Source: an uncultured Nitrosospira sp.
GTDB lineage: Bacteria > Nitrospirota > Nitrospiria > Nitrospirales > Nitrospiraceae
Assembly (NCBI GenBank): GCA_900696515.1
Contig: CAADGK010000114.1
Location: 1-48,790 of the forward strand
Reading direction: 5' to 3'
Length of the DNA stretch: 48,790 nt
How positions within the stretch are numbered: position 1 is the stretch's first letter; each line of letters begins with the position of its first letter. The notes under the pieces were generated by a model. The model searched no databases. It was given only the letters and a program-made list of their open reading frames with translations, and had not been told where the DNA came from. Shown piece by piece: positions 27,680 through 36,548 of the stretch. Made by a program: the position numbers and the translations under genes.

Positions 27680-28113
27680 GCGCGGGTGGGGGATGCGGCG
27701 TACAGCGGGCACCGAGGTGATTCAGCAGCATGCCCCTGAGGCTAAGAGCTTCATCCAGGCCAAAGCGCATCGGCACTGGCCGCTGAGTGAGGCGGAGCGT
27801 GAGAAAGTCGAACATGTGTTCTTGGTGATGACGCAGATCTTTGGATGGGCCAAAGTGCGCTACCGGGGGCTGGCGAAGAACACGAATTGGCTCTTTGTCA
27901 CCAGCGGCTTGACGAATCTTTACCTGGCGCGACGGTCCAGCCGGTGGACGGGAAGGTAGGGGGCCGTGTCTCGGCTGGGCGGCCGTGCGCTGTCGGACGG
28001 TGGGCGAACCCCGACAAAGACGCTTGCGGCCATCTGATTCCCACCTGATTGCCCGTGTTGACCAACCCATAAATAGCTCGTTCATTGTAAACGTGAATCA
28101 ATCAGACCTTGCC
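27680..28113 (+). pseudogene. IS5-family remnant: transposase C-terminus and right end
   Basis: The frame reads GDAAYSGHR near 27690, then after a one-base slip near 27711 EVIQQHAPEAKSFIQAKAH, HRHWPLSEAEREKVEHVF and KVRYRGLAKNTNWLFVTS with LTNLYLARR. This is the YREK-type C-terminus of an IS5-family transposase. Downstream, GAATCAATCAGACCTTGCC at 28095-28113 resembles the right inverted end. The N-terminal half and left end are missing. Confidence 0.7.
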
Positions 28114-28792
28114 TATAATGCTCGGTCGTCCAAGCCCGAAAGCTGTGTTTCCACGGAGTTCCATCTGACCAAAATGCGTGATACTGCTACAACTTGTAAC
28201 ACTCGAAAGGTATGAACCATCTGCGTCCTTCACTGTCCCGTCAGATGTCTTCACTGGTTTCCGCCTAGAACAGAGTGCCCATTCGGAGTATAAAGCTCGC
28301 AGATCTGATTCGCCTGAACTCGGAGAACACATCATGCCATCGCGACATCGGATTTCTCTCTGTTCGGAGAGGGAGAGCATCTGTCGTGCCTGAGTGGGCT
28401 GGACATATTTGGTCCGAACTATCTTCACGCTCTAAGATTCTATATCTCTTTCATTCGTGAAAGATTCCGGATGGTTTGATGACAAATTACCAAGAGGAAT
28501 CCTGCCTTATCGAGGTTGGTTCAGAGGTGGCATGGGCTACGTGGAGTACCGATAAAGATACATACTGTATCTAATCCGATCCAGCTGCTTGCTCTGATAT
28601 TTCACTATTCCTAGATTCACCTTGTGGTGCATACGGTCTTTTGCCCTGGATTCTGAGGCTTCGGCTATGCACAGAGCCAGCATCCGACATTACTCCATTG
28701 AGCATCATCATTGCATGAAGGCGGCATGTGAAAGCAGTTTTTAACAATAACAATAAGATGGGCGGCAGCTGTTATTAGGCGGTGGTTTCAAC
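28114..28792. other. Non-coding stretch between two IS5 remnants
   Basis: No gene, RNA or repeat can be supported here. Short frames are present on both strands but none has a ribosome site, codon pattern or family resemblance. The stretch probably represents disrupted DNA between insertions. Confidence 0.4.
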
Positions 28793-28796
28793 CTAG

Positions 28797-29103
28797 GGAA
28801 GGTCTGATTTATTCCCCGCGCGTGCTGCGCTACCCGCGTAGCACAGCACCGATCAGGAGGCGCGCCCATGTCGCAACAGACCTTTGCAGAAGCGGGCTTT
28901 GAACCGTATCGGAAACTGACCCGCCGCGAGCGGTTTCTGGCGGAGATGGAGCAGGTGATTCCGTGGAGCGAGCTGGCGGCGGTCATCGAGCCGCACTATC
29001 CCAAGGCAGAGGGGGCCGGTTGTCCGCCGGTTGGAGTTGAGCGGATGCTCCGCATCCATTTCCTGCAACATTGGGTCACCCTGTCCGATCCGGCTGTGGA
29101 GAA
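28797..29103 (+). pseudogene. IS5-family remnant: left end and transposase N-terminus
   Basis: A left inverted end GGAAGGTCTGATTTATTCC (28797-28815) follows CTAG, which fits the YTAR target preference of the IS5 group. The transposase frame starts at 28868 (MSQQTFAEAGFEPYRKLTRR) and continues ERFLAEMEQVIPWSEL, AAVIEPHYPKAEGAG, MLRIHFLQHWVTLSDPAVE. The homology stops near 29103 and the frame runs on into unrelated codons to 29206. It could be the missing front half of the element at 27.7-28.1 kb, but the order and orientation do not allow simple rejoining. Confidence 0.75.
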
Positions 29104-29224
29104 GGTCAATGCCGCACCTAACATGGTAGGCGAACGATGCATGCTCAGATACAGATTAACCACAAAAGACGAGAACTACACTCGGTGGTACGAGAGGCAG
29201 CTATAACCATATAAGGAGGAGATC

Positions 29225-29935
29225 ATGGGTTTAGCCGAAGCGTTTAGTGACACATTACAGGACCAACTGCAAGTGTATGCGGCGTGGTTTCCAGTGGTGA
29301 ATACGATCAAGGTAGGAGATTTTGGACTTATTGAAGACGGCGTCTTCAGATCCATGGGCAATATCTCCAAGTTCGGCATCGATGTCGTGACAGCCTCCGG
29401 TAGAGAAGCTGAGATGGACTTTGTGTCGGATGGCACCACATTGACGAGATTTGTTGCCGGTGCTCAAGTCCCTAAGTACCCACCGGTGGCAAACCTCGAT
29501 GCCAAACTCGAGTTGGAATTCAAGAGGGAAAACTCTTGCATGGTTAAGGCCAAATTCTCGGTAATCGATATGCAAGACATTCATGGGGTGGCTAGACGGC
29601 TCAAAGAGCTGGAGGAGTGGGATCGAAGCTTCAAAGTTGTGAGCAGCACGTATACGGGTGAGAAATGCATTATCATCGCGTGCCGAGAAGCAGGTACAAA
29701 AGTCTCATTCTCAGGTAAAGCCAATGTGCTGCAGCAGGTGGAGTTAGGGAAAGTTGAAGTGGCCCCCGCATTTGAGTCGTCTAGCAGTGCCTGTTTCAAA
29801 AGTGTCGGAGAGACGGGAGTCGTTGGGATTCGGTTGTTCAAAATAGGTTTTTTCGGCGGCATAGATGTTCTGGGGCACGACCCCAAAAAAGTAGAGGTTG
29901 AAATGCTGAAGGGGAAATTGCAGAGCGATTTGTAA
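29225..29935 (+). CDS. Unknown 236-residue partner of the CHAT protease, possible pore-forming effector
   Basis: Preceded by a near-perfect ribosome site (AAGGAGGA) 6 bp before the ATG. The protein has no signal peptide and no classical membrane helix. It starts with an amphipathic-looking helix (MGLAEAFSDTLQDQLQVYAA), then KVGDFGLIEDGVFRSMGNI, beta-rich stretches alternating polar and hydrophobic residues, and a C-terminal VGETGVVGIRLFKIGFFGG. No confident family match. The layout recalls bacterial gasdermins, which lie beside a protease gene and form pores after cleavage, but the usual N-terminal cysteine is absent here and the resemblance is only a hypothesis. It is 40 bp upstream of the CHAT gene and starts right after a broken IS5, so its promoter may have been altered by that insertion. 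Confidence 0.6.
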   Translation: MGLAEAFSDTLQDQLQVYAAWFPVVNTIKVGDFGLIEDGVFRSMGNISKFGIDVVTASGREAEMDFVSDGTTLTRFVAGAQVPKYPPVANLDAKLELEFKRENSCMVKAKFSVIDMQDIHGVARRLKELEEWDRSFKVVSSTYTGEKCIIIACREAGTKVSFSGKANVLQQVELGKVEVAPAFESSSSACFKSVGETGVVGIRLFKIGFFGGIDVLGHDPKKVEVEMLKGKLQSDL

Positions 29936-29975
29936 AGTGTGACACGCCCTTCAGAGGTGATCAAGGGATCTCACA

Positions 29976-31829
29976 ATGCGCTCAGAAATGATGGAGTTTC
30001 TTCGATTCGGGTCGAATGCCTCAGTATTGGAACAGGGACGGGAATATCTCGCTGTTTCAGGTGCGAAGCCGGTCCGTAAGTGTTCGACGAGCTATGGTCA
30101 CGCCGACTACTTTGATGACTTCGGCAAGCTGCGATATTCGGATTCTGTCTCTGAGCAGGAACGGACTGCGGCCCTGGTAAGATTAGCAGCCGAGGCAACC
30201 CAAATGTTGGGGAGTCCACACTTCGGCGTTGAACCCACTCAGGTGGATCTTGTGATCAGTGCGGCGGAGTTATGGCTTCTACCGTTCGAAGCTGCCAACG
30301 ATGGAACGGGGGTCCCGTTGTTTACGCAGCGGGAGAAGCCGCTCGTCTTAACTCGTCGAATTCGTGGAGAATTCAAGGAGCGGGCGCCAAGTTGGTCTCC
30401 GGTTCCACGGATCGCCCTCATCTCTGCGTCGCCCAAGTGGGCCGGTCCTTCTGTGCCGCTTACTCAACACAAGGACGCGATTCGGGCCAGTCTAAAGGCG
30501 TGGGTGGAGCCTTTGGAGGGGTATGAGGGTGTGGCTGACGATCGCAAGGTCCTCCATATTCTTGAGCATGCTACGCCGGAAGATGTCCGAGATCTATTTC
30601 AAAAGGCCAAGGACAAACCATTCACGCATGTCCATATTCTTGCTCACGGTATGACTAAGGCGAACACAAGAAATCCCTTAAAATCACAAATGGGTTTTGC
30701 TCTTGCAACAAAAGAGGAGCGACCCATGGATGCTGACTTCTTGGTGGAGGCGCTGAGCGCTCAAGGTATGTTGCCGCAGGTAGTGACACTGGCCGTTTGC
30801 GATGGCGCCAGTCAGGCCAACACCGTTGTGCCATATGAGAGTCTCGCACAGAGGCTGCATTTGGCTGGCGTCCCGATAGTCGTCGGTTCCCAGCTGCCAC
30901 TCACCTTTGAGGGCTCGGTGCTGCTGGCTAAGGAGTTTTATAAGCATATGGGTGGAAAGGATGTGCGTGAGGTGCTGCATGGGACCAGGGTTGCGCTGTA
31001 CGAGGAAAGGGAACGGTTACACTCGCATGATTGGATGAGCATGGTGTCTTATGTGCAACTGCCGGAGGGGTATTCTAATCACCTTCGAAGGATGCGCCTT
31101 GAGGCTTGCCTGGGAAAGCTCAAAGTCGCTCAAGGATGGGCTGACCAGGTTGCGAAATGTGGTCCGACATCGCAGCACGTCTTCCTCCAGGTGAAAGAGA
31201 GTCTGCAGGAAAGAATCGATGAGCTGAAAGATTTCTTAGGGGCAACGTCCACTAGACAGAACTCGAACGACCCACTGTATCAAGAGAACGCCGGCCTACT
31301 TGGCAGCGCCTACAAACGCTTGGCTGAACTTCTTGAAGTACAGCGACGGCGCGATCCAAATGTTCCAGTAACCGAGATTCGTGACGCACTTCAACAGTCC
31401 CACAAGGCCTACAGGGGCGGATATGAGACAAATCTCTCCCACCATTGGACCGGAGTGCAGTGGCTCTCTCTCGAAGCTGTCCTATCAGGCGTTATAGAGA
31501 AACCCGGATGTTGGTATGCCGCGATGCAGGCGGCGCAATTAGATGCCGAACGACCAGATGAACATTGGGCGTGGGGGTCGATCGCAGAGCTGTGGCTGTT
31601 GGCCATCTGTGCCACAAAGGAGGATGGATACGAACAGGCAAAGCAAGCTCTGACAATATTCAAGCAACGAGTCGCTAAATCGAAGGATGAGGCGTTCGCT
31701 ATCGAATCCACTCGCCGACAAATGAATCGGTACGTTACCTGGTGGACCAAAGTGAACGGTTTTTTCCCACAAGCGGCGGCGGATTTATCAGCTCCGGCTC
31801 AGCAATTGATGAAAGCTCTCGATAGCTGA
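29976..31829 (+). CDS. CHAT (caspase-like) protease with C-terminal TPR-S-like domain
   Basis: 617 residues. The middle is a CHAT domain: VHILAHG with His224, and VVTLAVCDGA with Cys275 form the caspase-like catalytic pair, followed by GVPIVVGSQLPLTFEGSVLL and a FYKHMGGKDVREVLHGTR helix, as in CHAT proteins. The C-terminal third (about 430-610) resembles the TPR-S/TRAFs-binding module of bacterial conflict proteins: LLGSAYKRLAELLEVQRR, then a tetratricopeptide-like helical run. The protein probably senses a signal through the helical part and cleaves a partner; the adjacent 236-residue protein is the obvious substrate candidate. The same helical module occurs in the gene at 37.7 kb, hinting at a shared signal. 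Confidence 0.8.
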   Translation: MRSEMMEFLRFGSNASVLEQGREYLAVSGAKPVRKCSTSYGHADYFDDFGKLRYSDSVSEQERTAALVRLAAEATQMLGSPHFGVEPTQVDLVISAAELWLLPFEAANDGTGVPLFTQREKPLVLTRRIRGEFKERAPSWSPVPRIALISASPKWAGPSVPLTQHKDAIRASLKAWVEPLEGYEGVADDRKVLHILEHATPEDVRDLFQKAKDKPFTHVHILAHGMTKANTRNPLKSQMGFALATKEERPMDADFLVEALSAQGMLPQVVTLAVCDGASQANTVVPYESLAQRLHLAGVPIVVGSQLPLTFEGSVLLAKEFYKHMGGKDVREVLHGTRVALYEERERLHSHDWMSMVSYVQLPEGYSNHLRRMRLEACLGKLKVAQGWADQVAKCGPTSQHVFLQVKESLQERIDELKDFLGATSTRQNSNDPLYQENAGLLGSAYKRLAELLEVQRRRDPNVPVTEIRDALQQSHKAYRGGYETNLSHHWTGVQWLSLEAVLSGVIEKPGCWYAAMQAAQLDAERPDEHWAWGSIAELWLLAICATKEDGYEQAKQALTIFKQRVAKSKDEAFAIESTRRQMNRYVTWWTKVNGFFPQAAADLSAPAQQLMKALDS

Positions 31830-31927
31830 GCTGGCAGGTCATGGCGAGGAGCTCGAATAGAGCCTCGCATAAAGCTGATGCTTGATGGGGTAAAGACAAA
31901 TGTGCGCAATAGAGAAGCGGTGAGTTG

Positions 31928-32344
31928 GTGGCGATACGAGCGTTTCTCAGCTTTGTTGAGGAGGATTTGGCGCGGGTCAACCTCTTTCGAGGACAAGCAA
32001 GGTTGGAGAGTTCCGACCTAGATTTTCATGACTACTCCATCAAGGAACCATTCGATAGTTATAACGCCCAATATATTCAGTGTGGGATTGCAGAGCAGAT
32101 CAAGCTTGCAACTCTCACCGTGTGCCTCTACGGGCCTACCACATACACGAGCAAATGGGTGGACTGGGAATTGAAAAAAACGTTGGAGCTCGGGAAACCG
32201 CTGATGGGTGTGTCTCTCTATAGCGACGGAAGGATCAGGTACTATCCTGCGCCGTTAGAGCCTTGGCCAAGGGTTAGTTGGAATATCCATCAGATTGTAG
32301 AGGCGATGAATCAGCTGGTCGTGCAATACCGAGGGGTACGGTAG
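31928..32344 (+). CDS. ThsB-like TIR protein (MTH538 / DUF1863 type)
   Basis: A 138-residue single-domain TIR-like protein. It shows AFLSFVEEDLARVNLFRGQA, DLDFHDYSIKEPF, a QYIQCGIAEQIKLA helix, LYGPTTYTSKWVDWELKK, and a C-terminal helix. This is the pattern of ThsB of Thoeris, where TIR proteins make an NAD-derived messenger for ThsA; WVDWE holds the likely catalytic glutamate. The start is GTG at 31928 (or TTG at 31925). No ThsA-like SIR2/SLOG gene is present in the window. The gene that follows 18 bp later is a DUF4062-STAND-FGE protein, so that may be its functional partner. Confidence 0.78.
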   Translation: MAIRAFLSFVEEDLARVNLFRGQARLESSDLDFHDYSIKEPFDSYNAQYIQCGIAEQIKLATLTVCLYGPTTYTSKWVDWELKKTLELGKPLMGVSLYSDGRIRYYPAPLEPWPRVSWNIHQIVEAMNQLVVQYRGVR

Positions 32345-32362
32345 GTTGTCATCTCGTAAGGC

Positions 32363-35059
32363 ATGCCAGAGCTCAGGCATATGACCACGATCTATCTCTC
32401 CTCCACCTTTGAAGACCTCAAGGACTTCCGACTTGCGGTCGTGCAGGCCCTACGCCAGAGCGAGTATCGCGTGATCGCCATGGAAGACTATGTGGCGACA
32501 GACCAACGGCCGGTCGATAAATGCCTCAAGGATGTAGAACAAGCCGATATCTATGTCGGGATCTTTGCATTTCGATATGGGTATATTCCGCCTTCTGACC
32601 ATAACAATCCGAATGGGTTGTCGATCACCGAACTTGAACTCCGTCATGCGCAGCACCTCAACAAACCTTGCTTGACATTTCTCGCCGATCAAAAGGCGTC
32701 GGGGTTCCCACCCACCTCGATGGATGCATTTACCGGCGATGGTGAAGCTGGAAGGTACATCAAGCGGCTGCGAGACGAATTGGGCCGCGAACGGATGAAG
32801 AGCCCCTTCTCAGCGCCACACCATTTGGCCAGTTTGGTTCAGGCGGCAGTGACGAGCCATTTGGCACACAACCAACTTCCGTCGTCGGGTGGTCTACAAG
32901 AGCCTGCGTCTGCAACCATCACATGGGATATTGAGAGAAAGGGCTCACCATATCCAGGGCTCATGCACTTCACCCGCAAGTACGCGTCGGTGTTTTTCGG
33001 GCGTGACCTGGAGGTGGGCGAGATCCTCGACCGTGTCCGAGAGCCCGAAAGCCGATTCCTGCTGATTGGTGGAGCGTCGGGCAGCGGCAAGTCGTCGCTG
33101 GTGGAGGCCGGTGTCCTCCCACGAATTGAACAGGATGGGATGGGAGGAAAAACGTATACCTGCGTGCGCATGCTGCCGAGCCAGGGGAGCCATCCCTTTG
33201 ATGCGTTGCTGCGAGCCCTGCACGCGTATGCCGAACGTGCGGGAATGAAGCCGTATCAATCGGCAGAACACCTGAGCAAACAACCAGGGGATCTCTCACG
33301 ACATCTCCATGAGATTGTCACAAAGGGCTTGGACACCGATGGGTTGGTGGTGTTCGTCGACCAGATGGAAGAGCTATTTACCGTTCATGATCAAACCCAA
33401 GCCAAAGCGTTTCTTTCCGCGCTGTATCAGGTGGCCCAAGACGCTAGCCTGTATGTCCTGGCGACGATTCGGAGCGATTTTCTGCAGTATTGCTATGAAC
33501 ATCCGGATTTGCTGAAGGTGCTGAATGGACAAGGCTACTACGCGCTAGCCCCACCCGATGGAAGTAGTATCCACGACATGATCGCCAAGCCGGCGCGCTG
33601 CGCAGGGCTCAAAATTCCCGACAGGCTGGTGCGGCGGCTAGTGGATGAGGTTGGCCAGGAGCGTGGGAGTTTTCCACTGCTCGCCTTCGCCTTACAGCAA
33701 TTGTTCGACAAGCGAGTGGGAGATGAACTGACTGAGGTAGCGTTTGATCATATGGGCGGGCTCGCCGGGGCCATGCGGACTCATGTCGCCTCTGTCGAGA
33801 AAACGATCTGCGAGATCACAGGGACTGATGACGGAGAGGTCTATGCGAAGCTGTTCGCGCCGCTTGTGATGATGACGATGGATCGGATGCCTACCCGGAG
33901 GCGGGCGGCGAAGGCGAGTTTTGATACCACGATGCAAGCCGTGATCGATCTCTTGACCAAAGAGCGCTTTCTCATTGCTGAAGGAACGGAACAGCAAAGC
34001 CTGATAGCAGTTGCGCATGAAAAGCTCTTCGAGGGCTGGCCAAGATTGGCCGCGTGGATTGAAGGTAATCGTGAGCAGTTGTTTGTTCTTCGGCAGGCGG
34101 AAATCGAGGCCACCGAATGGGAACGGCACGGGTATGACCTCAGCTATCTGTGGTCCGAGGAGCGCCTCAAAAAGCTGCAAGGGATAATCGACGGTCTGAG
34201 GCATGAGCCAGTGAATCACGTAGTACGACTGTATGCCGCACCACAATCCAAACTCATCGAGCGGCTTCAGAGCAATGCGCTCTCCCACAAGGAGCGGCTG
34301 AAAATAGGCCAGCATCTGGCTGCGCTTGGAGATCCGCGCGACGGTGTCGGCCTCCGTCCAAACGGCTTGCCCGACATCATGTGGGTCGAGATCCCTGGAG
34401 GAGAGGTGAAATTGGAGCGTGTCGACCACGTGTTCATAATCAAACCGTTCCGTATAGCCAAATACCCGGTGACAAACGCCCAATTCGATGCCTTTCTCAA
34501 TGCAGGGGACGGGTATCGAAACGAGGAGTGGTGGAAGGATATCGACCAGAGCGAAGACGCGGTCACTCCATCATGGCAGGAAGTCAATGCACCGCGGGAA
34601 ACCGTATCTTGGTTTGAGGCTATCGCCTTCTGCCAGTGGCTGAGCTATCGCCTAAACTCGACGATTCGTCTTCCCACCGAGTGGGAATGGCAGCAGGCCG
34701 CGACGGATGGTGATCCACGGCGGAAGTATCCGTGGGAAGGAGGCTGGGATCCCGTCCGCTGTAATAGTGCGGAAAGCGGGTTGAGGCAGGTGACGTCTGT
34801 CGGGATGTATCCACAGGGAGCGACGCGGCAAGGCGTGCTTGATATGGCGGGCAATGTCTGGGAATGGTGCCTGAATACCCAGCAAAAACCTGGTGAGCTG
34901 GAGGCGGTGCGTGTTGACAACGAGGGCGGCAAGCGCGTGATTCGTGGCGGCACCTGGAACAACGAGCCAGAGTTCTTGCGTGTATCGTTCCGGTACGGGC
35001 TCAACGCTGACACTCGGCTCAGCAGTATCGGCTTCCGTCTTGCCCAGGACCTTTCGTGA
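32363..35059 (+). CDS. DUF4062 - nSTAND1 ATPase - FGE-sulfatase-like protein
   Basis: An 898-residue three-part protein. Residues 7-110 are DUF4062 (TIYLSSTFEDLKDFR ... VGIFAFRYGYIP), a TIR/deoxyribosyltransferase-like domain common in conflict proteins. Around 200-560 lies a STAND NTPase of the nSTAND1 type: PYPGLMHFTRK, FFGRDLEV, Walker A GGASGSGKSSLVEAG near 236, and VVFVDQMEELFT as Walker B. From about 674 to the end is a formylglycine-generating-enzyme-like domain: MWVEIPGGEVK, KYPVTNAQFDAFL, WEWQQAA, MAGNVWEWC, GGTWN. In such proteins the FGE fold is probably a recognition rather than an oxidase module. An alternative start at 32381 gives MTTIYLSST. It follows the ThsB-like gene by 18 bp, so the two are likely one operon. 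Confidence 0.82.
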   Translation: MPELRHMTTIYLSSTFEDLKDFRLAVVQALRQSEYRVIAMEDYVATDQRPVDKCLKDVEQADIYVGIFAFRYGYIPPSDHNNPNGLSITELELRHAQHLNKPCLTFLADQKASGFPPTSMDAFTGDGEAGRYIKRLRDELGRERMKSPFSAPHHLASLVQAAVTSHLAHNQLPSSGGLQEPASATITWDIERKGSPYPGLMHFTRKYASVFFGRDLEVGEILDRVREPESRFLLIGGASGSGKSSLVEAGVLPRIEQDGMGGKTYTCVRMLPSQGSHPFDALLRALHAYAERAGMKPYQSAEHLSKQPGDLSRHLHEIVTKGLDTDGLVVFVDQMEELFTVHDQTQAKAFLSALYQVAQDASLYVLATIRSDFLQYCYEHPDLLKVLNGQGYYALAPPDGSSIHDMIAKPARCAGLKIPDRLVRRLVDEVGQERGSFPLLAFALQQLFDKRVGDELTEVAFDHMGGLAGAMRTHVASVEKTICEITGTDDGEVYAKLFAPLVMMTMDRMPTRRRAAKASFDTTMQAVIDLLTKERFLIAEGTEQQSLIAVAHEKLFEGWPRLAAWIEGNREQLFVLRQAEIEATEWERHGYDLSYLWSEERLKKLQGIIDGLRHEPVNHVVRLYAAPQSKLIERLQSNALSHKERLKIGQHLAALGDPRDGVGLRPNGLPDIMWVEIPGGEVKLERVDHVFIIKPFRIAKYPVTNAQFDAFLNAGDGYRNEEWWKDIDQSEDAVTPSWQEVNAPRETVSWFEAIAFCQWLSYRLNSTIRLPTEWEWQQAATDGDPRRKYPWEGGWDPVRCNSAESGLRQVTSVGMYPQGATRQGVLDMAGNVWEWCLNTQQKPGELEAVRVDNEGGKRVIRGGTWNNEPEFLRVSFRYGLNADTRLSSIGFRLAQDLS

Positions 35060-35099
35060 TTCTAAATGTTGTGCTCTCTTAGCTATCGAGTCCTATCAC

Positions 35100-35134
35100 G
35101 AATCACTCGCATGAGGTAATCCATAAAGTGATTC
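35100..35134. promoter_or_regulatory. GAATCACT dyad upstream of the TIR-FGE gene
   Basis: GAATCACT at 35100-35107 and its exact complement AGTGATTC at 35127-35134 are separated by 19 bases, in the 151-bp gap between two genes and 77 bp before the TIR-FGE start. The wide spacing suits an operator or a leader hairpin. There is no T-run to make it a clear terminator of the previous gene. Confidence 0.25.
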
Positions 35135-35210
35135 AAAACCCCATACAAATGAGACAAGCTCCGAGGATAAATGTGTCGGTAGCTGGGATTTCCATACTGG
35201 TTGCACGAGT

Positions 35211-36458
35211 ATGAGCAGAATCTTAATTTCCTATCGACGCGAGGATAGTGCCGATGTCACGGGGCGAATTTATGATCGGCTTGTTGAAGAGTTCGGTTCA
35301 AGGACTATCTTTGAGGACGTCGATTCTATTCCACTCGGCATCGATTTTCGCACGTACCTAGATGAGCAAGTGGCCAAGTGTGAAGTGTTTCTGTCGGTAA
35401 TCGGTCGGGATTGGATCAAAACACGGAGCGGCAAAGGTAAGTACAGACTTGATGATCCAGACGATTTTGTTCGTATTGAGATCGAATTGGCGTTGAAGCG
35501 ACAGATTCTATTAATTCCGGTGCTCGTCAGCGGCGCTAACATTCCGCTAGCCGCTCGGCTCCCGATCAGTCTCCGAGAGTTGTCATACCGAAATGATATC
35601 CCAGTACGGGCAGATCCTGATTTTCATAGAGATATGGATCGGTTAATTGAGCATCTAAAGCAACAGGTCAAGGATGTGAAAGAGCATCACTTAGAACCCT
35701 ACTATGCCGTTCAGGCTAAGCAACGGCTTAAGACCGAACGAAGCACTCTCAATGTCGTACCGCAGTCACGTGAACAGCCGGTCGACATGGTTAAGGTGCC
35801 GAAGGGTCCATTCCTGTACGGAAAAACGAGAGACCGTGAAGTGATTGATCACGACTTTTGGATCGATAGGTATCCCGTGACGAATGAGAAGTTTCGCAAG
35901 TTTATCCTAGAAAATGGCTATGGGAGTAAAGCCCATTGGTCGCCTAAAGGGTGGAAATGGAGGATAGAGAACGATATTACGGTTCCAAGATATTGGGATG
36001 ATACGAAATGGAATAAGGCCGATCACCCAGTTGTGGGAGTCAGCTCTTACGAAGCAGAGGCCTATGCGAAGTGGGCAGGGAAACGCCTGCCAACCGAGCG
36101 AGAGTGGGAAAAGGCCGCACGCAGCCAGGATGGACGTATATATCTATGGGGAGATGAGTTTGACAAAACTAAATGCAACAGTCCGAAACTATATACTACT
36201 CAGATATTGACTGCTCGTACGACGCCAGTCACTCAGTATCCAGAGGGGGTGAGCCCTTATGGATGCTATGACATGGCAGGAAATGTCTGGGAGTGGTGTG
36301 CCGATAGGTATGAGGCAGAAGAGCCAGATGCGCACGGACTCCGGGGCGGTTCCTGGTTTCACGGTCCTGTGGAACTCGGTTCTTCTGACCGATGGTGGGG
36401 CGGAGCCAATCGGACCAATGACCTTGGCTTTCGTCTCGTCCAAGAAATTGTTGAGTAA
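35211..36458 (+). CDS. TIR - FGE-sulfatase-like fusion protein
   Basis: A 415-residue two-part protein. Residues 1-150 are a TIR domain (SRILISYRREDSADVTGRIY, IFEDVDSIPLGIDFRTYL, CEVFLSVIGRDW, and VRIEIELALKRQILLIPVLV, which supplies the putative catalytic Glu). Residues about 195-415 are an FGE-sulfatase-like domain: VKVPKGPFLYG, IDRYPVTNEKFRKFI, LPTEREWEKAAR, MAGNVWEWCADRY, LRGGSWFHG and GFRLVQE. This FGE part parallels the C-terminus of the preceding STAND protein, so the two genes share a recognition module joined to different signalling parts. Active FGE enzymes need specific cysteines for copper; I do not see that pair clearly, which argues for a binding role. Confidence 0.82.
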   Translation: MSRILISYRREDSADVTGRIYDRLVEEFGSRTIFEDVDSIPLGIDFRTYLDEQVAKCEVFLSVIGRDWIKTRSGKGKYRLDDPDDFVRIEIELALKRQILLIPVLVSGANIPLAARLPISLRELSYRNDIPVRADPDFHRDMDRLIEHLKQQVKDVKEHHLEPYYAVQAKQRLKTERSTLNVVPQSREQPVDMVKVPKGPFLYGKTRDREVIDHDFWIDRYPVTNEKFRKFILENGYGSKAHWSPKGWKWRIENDITVPRYWDDTKWNKADHPVVGVSSYEAEAYAKWAGKRLPTEREWEKAARSQDGRIYLWGDEFDKTKCNSPKLYTTQILTARTTPVTQYPEGVSPYGCYDMAGNVWEWCADRYEAEEPDAHGLRGGSWFHGPVELGSSDRWWGGANRTNDLGFRLVQEIVE

Positions 36459-36548
36459 GGATCCGCCTTTTCTGCTCGTGCCCCGTGCGAAAGGGTTTAC
36501 AGGCTGAGCTCCTTGCTGTTGCTGTGACCTATTGAAGGTTAACAAATC

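Noticed and set aside
31928-32344. Complete Thoeris system
   Set aside because: The ThsB-like protein is present, but no ThsA-type SIR2/SLOG gene is in the window.
34384-36458. Diversity-generating retroelement acting on the FGE-like domains
   Set aside because: The fold is a usual target, but no reverse transcriptase gene and no template/variable repeat pair were seen.
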